The position numbers and the translations under genes were made by a program. Below, one piece after another: positions 23,359 to 28,843 of a DNA stretch of 28,843 nt (positions within the stretch are counted from its first letter, which is position 1; the number at the start of each line of letters is the position of its first letter). Under the pieces are notes generated by a model. The model was not told where the DNA came from. It did not search any database and saw only the letters and a list, made by a program, of their open reading frames with translations. Origin of the DNA: a virus; IMG/VR virus record IMGVR_UViG_3300010970_000187, positions 1 to 28,843 of that record. One strand, given 5' to 3'.

Positions 23359-23553
23359 TTACTCTGAGATAGCTTCAATAAAGAAGTTTGCAAGGTTTTG
23401 TGCATCAATGCTGATCTTCTTCTTATTCAAAACAATTGTTGCATTAATTTCTTCTTCAGACAAACCTTGCTCGGATCCGTTATTCTTTAGATTAGTGAGC
23501 ATCTTAGCTTCAATCTTTTCGAGCACAGTGTCTGTATTAATTGTGATATCCAT
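23359..23553 (-). CDS. Helical protein (64 aa), unknown
   Basis: The product MDITINTDTVLEKIEAKMLT continues NLKNNGSEQGLSEEEINATI and VLNKKKISIDAQNLANFFIE. Charged, helical. AGGAG before ATG. Pairs with 23158-23355 in one transcript. Confidence 0.65.
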   Translation of the reverse strand: MDITINTDTVLEKIEAKMLTNLKNNGSEQGLSEEEINATIVLNKKKISIDAQNLANFFIEAISE

Positions 23554-23593
23554 TTTATTCTCCTATTTGGTATATGACGTATAGTCGTTATCT

Positions 23594-23599
23594 ATTATA
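23594..23599 (-). promoter_or_regulatory. Extended -10 promoter of 23553
   Basis: Minus strand: TG-TATAAT (TATAAT 23599-23594), with TGTCTG 13 nt upstream. The remaining gap up to 23760 carries a GCCGAA/TTCGGC hairpin near 23684-23702 and no gene. Confidence 0.55.
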
Positions 23600-23764
23600 C
23601 ACTAACCCTTATCAGACATACTAGGATGCTTGTCATCCTCTATTTGTCTATAGGTGGTTTGGCAACCTCTATCCCGCCGAATTTAAAATCGTTTTTTCGG
23701 CTGAACTTTTTTCGAGTTTTAATTGATGTTTATTATTTTATTTAATCATTTTGTTTTAAATACT

Positions 23765-23772
23765 GATATAAT
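23765..23772 (+). promoter_or_regulatory. Extended -10 promoter of 23782
   Basis: TG-A-TATAAT (TATAAT 23767-23772) lies 9 nt before ATG 23782, giving a leaderless or near-leaderless mRNA. Confidence 0.55.
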
Positions 23773-23781
23773 AATCTTACT

Positions 23782-24069
23782 ATGTCAGCGCAAGAATGGG
23801 CAGGGCTAATACTTACATTATTGTCAATTACTGGCATAATACTTAGTGGCATACGCTGGTATATCGGTTTACAAATAAAGCCAATTAAAGAGGCGGTAGA
23901 AGACATTCGATCTGAAACAAAAACTAACGGCGGATCTTCAATGCGTGATGAAATAAAATCTATAAAAGCAGAACAAGAAGAGGCCAAAGAGCTTCGCAAA
24001 GCAACAAGTGATAAACTAGATCATCTATATGATTTATTTGTAGAGTACGTTTCTAGACCATCCAAATAA
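23782..24069 (+). CDS. N-anchored membrane protein with coiled coil (holin-like)
   Basis: This 95-residue protein has one transmembrane helix in residues ~6-29 (WAGLILTLLSITGIILSGIR, WYIG), followed by KPIKEAVEDIRSET, NGGSSMRDEIKSIKAEQEEA and LDHLYDLFVEYVSR. A membrane anchor plus NGGSSMRDEI coiled coil is found in actinophage proteins annotated as holins or DUF2746. It sits alone upstream of the tail genes with its own promoter. A lysis role is likely but inferred. Confidence 0.7.
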   Translation: MSAQEWAGLILTLLSITGIILSGIRWYIGLQIKPIKEAVEDIRSETKTNGGSSMRDEIKSIKAEQEEAKELRKATSDKLDHLYDLFVEYVSRPSK

Positions 24070-24269
24070 TCTAATTTGCCTATTTGCTATATATATAATA
24101 TATAAGATATATAAATATTAAACTTTAAAGATAGTTCTTTTTTCTTATATATATTTAAGTATACACCATCCCATTTCTGATGAACTATTACAAAACAATA
24201 TAAAACGGACATAATAGACAATAACAATTTGATAACTTTTAATATTAATGTCCAAATTGCCCTGATATG
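24070..24269. other. AT-rich gap
   Basis: Apart from AT-rich TATATA runs I see no gene or clear signal in 24070-24269. One CGGACA word lies at 24207. Confidence 0.4.
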
Positions 24270-24339
24270 ATATAATTTATACTGCTAATACTTAGGATTT
24301 GTTCTCATACCCACCAAGTCCTGAGTATTAGCACTTTTT
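24268..24339 (+). terminator. Promoter followed by strong hairpin terminator
   Basis: TG-A-TATAAT (TATAAT 24270-24275) would start RNA near 24282. A 15-bp stem TGCTAATACTTAGGA (24283-24297) with TCCTGAGTATTAGCA (24319-24333) and a T6 run follow. Any RNA from this promoter would be only ~58 nt. The hairpin also insulates the tail operon. Confidence 0.65.
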
Positions 24340-24342
24340 TAT

Positions 24343-24350
24343 GGTATAAT
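24343..24350 (+). promoter_or_regulatory. Extended -10 promoter of tail operon
   Basis: TG-G-TATAAT (TATAAT 24345-24350) lies 8 nt before ATG 24359, right after the terminator. Confidence 0.6.
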
Positions 24351-24358
24351 CTAATATT

Positions 24359-24739
24359 ATGAATAATTGTGCTCCTGAGTCCTTTGGTGCTGATCCAGCA
24401 AGAATTAAGTGGAATGTCGTTAGAGGCGATACCGCTATCCTCAAAGTTGAATTTTGGGAAAGCGACGAAGAAACAGCCTACGATACCACTAATTGGCAAT
24501 ATCAATCTAGCACCTATGACTCTCAGGGTGATGTAGTTGATGTATTAACAGTTAGTCCTGGAAATGGATATGTTGAAATTACTGCCCCGCCAGAAATTAC
24601 TACTTTATGGGGTGCAGGCTGGAACGGAACAGTCGCCGAGCTTTCTTTTGATTTGCAAGTTACAATTGATGAAATTGTTTGGACACCAGTTATAGGTACA
24701 ATTTCTGTTATCGCTGATATTACAAGAGGCAGCCTCTAA
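24359..24739 (+). CDS. Tail/baseplate protein, Ig-like beta sandwich (126 aa)
   Basis: The product [20 protein letters not shown] is followed by [40 protein letters not shown] and [20 protein letters not shown]. The RGDTA-LKVEF start with alternating strands and a late ..VIADITRG end resembles the N-terminal beta-sandwich of BppU-type baseplate upper proteins. Its position directly before the fibre (TAATG overlap) fits an attachment or adaptor module. Family assignment is tentative. Confidence 0.6.
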   Translation: MNNCAPESFGADPARIKWNVVRGDTAILKVEFWESDEETAYDTTNWQYQSSTYDSQGDVVDVLTVSPGNGYVEITAPPEITTLWGAGWNGTVAELSFDLQVTIDEIVWTPVIGTISVIADITRGSL

Positions 24740-27417
24740 TGGCAGTAGTTAAAATTGTTGCTGTCCCATTTGGAACACCAAGCATAAAATTTGTTGCTGG
24801 TATTCCAGGATCTGCAACTGGCCCTCAAGGACCTGCAGGCCCCAAAGGAGATACTGGCGATCAAGGTCCTACTGGCCCACAAGGAGAGCCAGGTTTAAAT
24901 GGTTTAGAAGGTTCTCAAGGTGAACAGGGTATTCAGGGAATACAAGGTATTCAAGGAGAAGTAGGTCCTAAAGGCGACACAGGCGCACAAGGACCACAGG
25001 GTATTCAAGGTGAAACGGGTCCTCAAGGTATCCAGGGAACACAAGGCCTTAAAGGTGATAAAGGCGATAAAGGAGATACTGGTGAACAAGGTCTCCAAGG
25101 AATTCAAGGTATCCAAGGTGAGCAGGGTATTCAGGGAGAGCAAGGTTTAAAAGGCGATAAAGGCGACAAGGGTGATACTGGAGAACAAGGTATTCAAGGT
25201 CCACAAGGAATACAGGGTGAACAGGGCATACAAGGAGTTCAAGGTGATCAAGGTCCACAAGGAGATGCAGGAACATCTATAACAATTAAAGGATCTGTAA
25301 CAAATCAAATATTTTTGCCAAGTTCTGGAAATACAATTGGTGATGGATATATAAATCAAGAAGATGGAAATCTTTGGGTTTGGGATGGAAGCAACTGGAA
25401 TAATGTTGGACAAATTGTTGGGCCAACTGGAGCACAAGGTCCACAGGGTGAACAAGGTATTCAGGGCATCCAAGGTGAACAAGGAATTCAAGGCATCCAA
25501 GGAATCCAAGGAGAAAAGGGTGACAAGGGAGATGCTGGAGATCAGGGTCTTCAAGGTATTCAGGGTATCCAAGGTGAGCAGGGCATACAAGGAGAAACTG
25601 GTCCAGCAGGTGCAGATGCTCTTTGGAATTTTGTTGGTGAATATAATAACGGAGCAGACTATTGGCCTGGAGATGTAGTTACATTTGCAGGAGGAACATA
25701 TTATAGAATTGGCGAACCTAATCCAGGATACTATCCAACAGACCCAACATACTGGACAACAATTGCAACACCAGGATCTACAGGTCCACAAGGTGAACAA
25801 GGATTGCCTGGAATTCAGGGTGAGCAGGGACTTCCTGGAACTCAAGGAGAACAGGGTATACAAGGAGAGCAAGGTATACCAGGTATAGATGGATTAAATG
25901 GAACAAGTATCATCTTCCGTGGAGAATGGAATGATATTGATTACTTTAATATAAATGATGTTGTAACTTTTAATGGTGAGTCTTATATAGCAATTCAAAG
26001 TTCTGTAGTAGTTTATCCAACAGAGACTGCATATTGGACAAAAATTGCTGCAAAGGGTATTGATGGTACAGATGGAGATTCTGCATATCAAGTAGCAGTA
26101 TTAAATGGTTTTGTAGGAACAGAAGCAGAATGGCTTGCATCTTTAGTTGGCCCTCAAGGTCCACAAGGAATTCCTGGAACAACTGGAGCTGCTGAGTTTG
26201 TTTCAACGGTAAAGCATTTAGTTAAGAATATTAATGGATCAATAATTACAATAGGAACACCAGTTTATGTTCCAATTAATGGAACAAGTTCAACAAACAT
26301 TTCAGTAAAGATTGCATCAAATGCATCTGAAGCAACATCAAGTAAAACAATGGGTCTTATTGCAGGAACTGTTGCTAATAATGATTTTGAATATGTTGTT
26401 ACAGAAGGTTTAGTTTCGGGAATTGATACATCATTAGCAAACTCTGGAGATGCTGTTTGGCTTGGTGTAAATGGTGCACTTATTTTTGGACTTGCAAATA
26501 AGCCAATTGCTCCAGCACACTTAGTATTTCTTGGTGTTGTTACAAGAGGACAAACTAATAATGGTGAAATATTTGTTAAGGTACAGAATGGTTTTGAACT
26601 TAATGAATTACATACTGTTTTAATTGGAACTGATTATAATTCAGTCCCCGCAGATAATGACATGCTTGCTTATGATTCTGCAAGTGGTCTATGGAAGAAC
26701 CAAACTGCATCACAGGCTGGTTTTGCAACTGTAGCAACAAGTGGATCATATAATGACTTATCTAACAAGCCAACTATTCCTACAGTAAATGATGCAACTA
26801 TTACAATTGCTGCTGGAACTGGTTTGTCTGGTGGAGGATCATTTACATTAAATGGTTCTAGTCCATCTACTGTAACTCTTAACTCTACTATTACTCAATA
26901 TACTTTGCCAACAGCAAATGGATCAACTCTTGGTGGTATTAAAGTTGGTTCTGGTTTAGCAATTGATGGATCTGGAGTTTTATCTGCATCTGTAGTATCT
27001 GGTGGAAGCCCAACATTTGTTGATGTAACAACAACTGGTTATTTAAAAACACAGCAAACAGCAGAAGCTTTCAATTCTTACTCAACATCTATTTCTTCAG
27101 GTGCAACTGTAGCACTTGATTGTTCTACTGGAAATATATTTGATATATCATCAACAGTATCTGGAAACTGGACGGCAAACTTTACTAACCTTAACCTTGA
27201 CTCTGGATACGCAACAAATACTACCTTGATTATTCGTCAAGGTGCTACTGCATATATTCCAAGTGCCTTGCAAATTGGCGGAGTATCTCAAACGATTAAC
27301 TGGCAAGGTGGAACAGCTCCAACTCCAAATGCTAACAAGAAAGATGCACTAGCATTTACATTTTTTAATAGCGGTGGAACATATACCGTTTATGGACAAT
27401 TAGTTACATTTGGATAA
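24739..27417 (+). CDS. Collagen-like tail fibre / receptor-binding protein (892 aa)
   Basis: N-terminal ~27 residues are the attachment segment. Gly-X-Y repeats (mostly GIQ, GEQ, GPQ, GDK) run through residues ~28-177, ~228-292, ~345-388 and ~471-484. They are interrupted by a beta segment (~178-227) and two Trp/Tyr-rich domains (~294-344 with [17 protein letters not shown] and ~389-438 with [20 protein letters not shown]) that resemble CBM5/12 chitin-binding domains. [20 protein letters not shown] is a phage fibre block. The C-terminal ~400 residues are beta-rich, with [15 protein letters not shown] and [17 protein letters not shown] as in T4-like and cyanophage fibres. It forms a trimeric host-recognition fibre on the virion. 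Confidence 0.9.
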   Translation: MAVVKIVAVPFGTPSIKFVAGIPGSATGPQGPAGPKGDTGDQGPTGPQGEPGLNGLEGSQGEQGIQGIQGIQGEVGPKGDTGAQGPQGIQGETGPQGIQGTQGLKGDKGDKGDTGEQGLQGIQGIQGEQGIQGEQGLKGDKGDKGDTGEQGIQGPQGIQGEQGIQGVQGDQGPQGDAGTSITIKGSVTNQIFLPSSGNTIGDGYINQEDGNLWVWDGSNWNNVGQIVGPTGAQGPQGEQGIQGIQGEQGIQGIQGIQGEKGDKGDAGDQGLQGIQGIQGEQGIQGETGPAGADALWNFVGEYNNGADYWPGDVVTFAGGTYYRIGEPNPGYYPTDPTYWTTIATPGSTGPQGEQGLPGIQGEQGLPGTQGEQGIQGEQGIPGIDGLNGTSIIFRGEWNDIDYFNINDVVTFNGESYIAIQSSVVVYPTETAYWTKIAAKGIDGTDGDSAYQVAVLNGFVGTEAEWLASLVGPQGPQGIPGTTGAAEFVSTVKHLVKNINGSIITIGTPVYVPINGTSSTNISVKIASNASEATSSKTMGLIAGTVANNDFEYVVTEGLVSGIDTSLANSGDAVWLGVNGALIFGLANKPIAPAHLVFLGVVTRGQTNNGEIFVKVQNGFELNELHTVLIGTDYNSVPADNDMLAYDSASGLWKNQTASQAGFATVATSGSYNDLSNKPTIPTVNDATITIAAGTGLSGGGSFTLNGSSPSTVTLNSTITQYTLPTANGSTLGGIKVGSGLAIDGSGVLSASVVSGGSPTFVDVTTTGYLKTQQTAEAFNSYSTSISSGATVALDCSTGNIFDISSTVSGNWTANFTNLNLDSGYATNTTLIIRQGATAYIPSALQIGGVSQTINWQGGTAPTPNANKKDALAFTFFNSGGTYTVYGQLVTFG

Positions 27418-27419
27418 AG

Positions 27420-28196
27420 ATGTTCGGAAGACTTAGTGCAAGTTTTAGAGCAGGTCAAAGACCTTTTATTCCATTAGTAGTTAAAACTACAGATCTTCAA
27501 ATTTGGTATAACGGAGATAAATCTAATACAACTAACTTTAACGTAGCCCCATCGAATGGTACAGATATTTCACAATGGAAAGATATTTCTGGAACTGGAC
27601 ATAATCTAAACCAATCTGGCAATGCATCAAATAAACCACAATGGTATTCAAATATTTTAAATGGTCTTGGAGTTGTCAGATTTAATGGTATAGGTCAGGG
27701 AACAACAGAATCTTTAAATATAAATCCTATATCTTGGATGCGTGGCTTGCCTGGATTTACAATGTTTATTATTGCAGCACCAAGAACTAGTGGATCTGTA
27801 CAAGTAGTTACTACAACTGATACTTCAGGATTTAAAATTTTTCATAATGGAGTTAACTGGGGTGTTGCTGCATCAGGTGGATCACTTATAACTACCGCTC
27901 CAGTTACGCCAGGACAATTTGATGTTCTTGCATTTGTTTTTGATGGCACACAAACTGGAAATTCTAATAGACTTAAGTTTAGACATAATCGTGAATGGGA
28001 AGCAGGAACCTATGTCGGAACAGTTGGAACAACAACAAGTACAACATCAACATATTTCTATATTGGTGTCAATGAGACAAATAATGGTGGATATTTCCAG
28101 GGTGATATTGCTGAGGTTCTTATGTTCACTAGAACTCTTACAGAATCAGAAATACAGAATGTTGAAAACTATATCACTGCCCACTGGGGTGTTTAA
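27420..28196 (+). CDS. LamG/concanavalin-like lectin domain tail protein
   Basis: This 258-residue protein has a short N-terminal segment, then VVKTTDLQIWYNGDKSNTTN, ISQWKDISGTGHNLNQSGN, GVVRFNGIGQ, GFTMFIIAAPRTSG, DVLAFVFDGTQTG and the closing FQGDIAEVLMFTRTLTESEI, ENYITAHWGV. This is the usual jelly-roll order of a LamG/ConA-like domain. Such proteins decorate tail tips and bind host surface glycans. ATG follows the fibre stop by 2 nt, so they are co-expressed. Confidence 0.85.
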   Translation: MFGRLSASFRAGQRPFIPLVVKTTDLQIWYNGDKSNTTNFNVAPSNGTDISQWKDISGTGHNLNQSGNASNKPQWYSNILNGLGVVRFNGIGQGTTESLNINPISWMRGLPGFTMFIIAAPRTSGSVQVVTTTDTSGFKIFHNGVNWGVAASGGSLITTAPVTPGQFDVLAFVFDGTQTGNSNRLKFRHNREWEAGTYVGTVGTTTSTTSTYFYIGVNETNNGGYFQGDIAEVLMFTRTLTESEIQNVENYITAHWGV

Positions 28197-28207
28197 CAAT
28201 AATATAG

Positions 28208-28216
28208 TGAGATAAT
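28208..28216 (+). promoter_or_regulatory. Possible leaderless promoter
   Basis: TGA-GATAAT (GATAAT 28211-28216) ends 6 nt before ATG 28223, the same spacing as other leaderless genes here. No ribosome site is visible. Confidence 0.4.
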
Positions 28217-28222
28217 GTCACC

Positions 28223-28843
28223 ATGGCTATTTCTAAATCTATGGATTTCCCTGGTGCAAAAAAATCCAGTTATGCTGCACAGGTAGAGCAGAGTCAATCA
28301 TCTACGTATCAAGAAAATACTTTATCCTTTTTGCCAGTACCTGGACCACAGGGTCCACAGGGCTCATCTGGAAGAGACGGTAAAGACGGTAAAGATGGCT
28401 CTATTGGCCCACAGGGCATTCAGGGAGAAAAAGGTCCTCGTGGAGAAAAGGGGAGCCCTGGAAAAGATGGAGAAAGTTCCTTATCTTCTTCTGGACAACA
28501 GGCAGGCTGGGCAGGGTATTTTAGTATAGACTCAACAGATATTAGACTTGGTGCCACAAAGGGAATAGACGGTTGGGTAAGCCTATACATGTCTACGAAT
28601 ACTTCAAATGAAGAATTTTTACCAAGAAATACTGTAAGCCTATGGAATTCCCATACTAGAATGTTAAATTTTAAGGGTTTGAAAATCGGTTCACAGGTGT
28701 TTGTTACCTATAACTTTGACCTTATAACCTTTACTCCAAATACAGAGGTTTGGGCAAGAATATTTATGCCATCAATAGAAAGAGAAATATCGCAATTTGT
28801 AGGATCTTTTAAATATCAAAATTCGTACAGCCTATCAGTAACA
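28223..28843 (+). CDS. Second collagen-like fibre protein (3' truncated)
   Basis: An open frame of 207 codons runs to the window edge without a stop. The product starts MAISKSMDFPGAKKSSYAAQ, then FLPVPGPQGPQGSSGRDGKD and further Gly-X-Y repeats to about residue 90 (GIQGEKGPRGEKGSPGKDGE). A beta-rich region follows (GWAGYFSIDSTDIRLGATKG, VSLYMSTNTSNEEFLP, VFVTYNFDLITFTPNTEVWA). It is a second, shorter fibre, probably a structural accessory or host-binding protein. Confidence 0.8.
   Translation, partial: MAISKSMDFPGAKKSSYAAQVEQSQSSTYQENTLSFLPVPGPQGPQGSSGRDGKDGKDGSIGPQGIQGEKGPRGEKGSPGKDGESSLSSSGQQAGWAGYFSIDSTDIRLGATKGIDGWVSLYMSTNTSNEEFLPRNTVSLWNSHTRMLNFKGLKIGSQVFVTYNFDLITFTPNTEVWARIFMPSIEREISQFVGSFKYQNSYSLSVT

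Noticed and set aside
24904-26206. Long antisense and shifted-frame ORFs in the collagen-like gene
   Set aside because: They are by-products of the Gly-X-Y repeat codons and lack start signals.

Overview
The window looks like part of a tailed-phage (Caudoviricetes) genome, probably infecting a low-GC actinobacterium such as those of fresh water. The evidence is a collagen-like tail fibre followed by an LamG-type lectin-domain protein, a seven-tRNA cluster, HNH and GIY-YIG nucleases, a phage Hsp20, a GP88-family protein and a DUF932 protein. It is also packed with tiny, translationally coupled genes. The actinobacterial host is an inference from three things: the GP88 family known from mycobacteriophages, a near-perfect actinobacterial-type LexA box, and many TGTGA-N6-TCACA sites of the kind bound by GlxR/CRP regulators. 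No host gene is present.

Layout. 1-2346 (+): end of a membrane gene, a holin-like gene, hsp20, and a three-gene coupled operon. 2349-3278 (-): seven tRNA genes with three membrane or zinc micro-ORFs between them. 3310-7146 (-, with one + GIY-YIG gene): an operon of small genes joined by ATGA, GTGA or TAATG overlaps. It includes an HNH nuclease, a DUF2384-like protein and two copies of a 17-residue micropeptide. 7147-8009: about 850 bp with no convincing gene, carrying DnaA boxes and dispersed repeats. 8010-21494 (-): about 45 small genes in consecutive operons, including an Api92-like protein, DUF932 and GP88, separated by 100-390 bp regulatory gaps. 21495-22966: a divergent control region with DnaA boxes, CRP-like sites and four + genes. 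22967-23553: a convergent pair of short units. 23782-28843 (+): a membrane protein, then tail structural genes running off the right edge.

The most unusual content is in the gaps. Seven gaps (and one degenerate copy) carry an H-type RNA pseudoknot whose two stems vary together between copies. The same kinds of gap carry CRP/GlxR-like boxes, a TGTCAG element placed exactly 10 bp upstream of the -10 box, GGGACGTCCC and CGACACGCC boxes, and perfect DnaA boxes. Many genes appear to be leaderless, with the -10 hexamer exactly 6 nt before the start codon. Together these suggest that a host-like cAMP/CRP regulator, LexA and DnaA read a modular phage control architecture. That wiring is inferred from motifs only.

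Most small proteins could not be assigned a function. For those, only visible features (Cys pairs, membrane segments, acidity, paralogy) are recorded.
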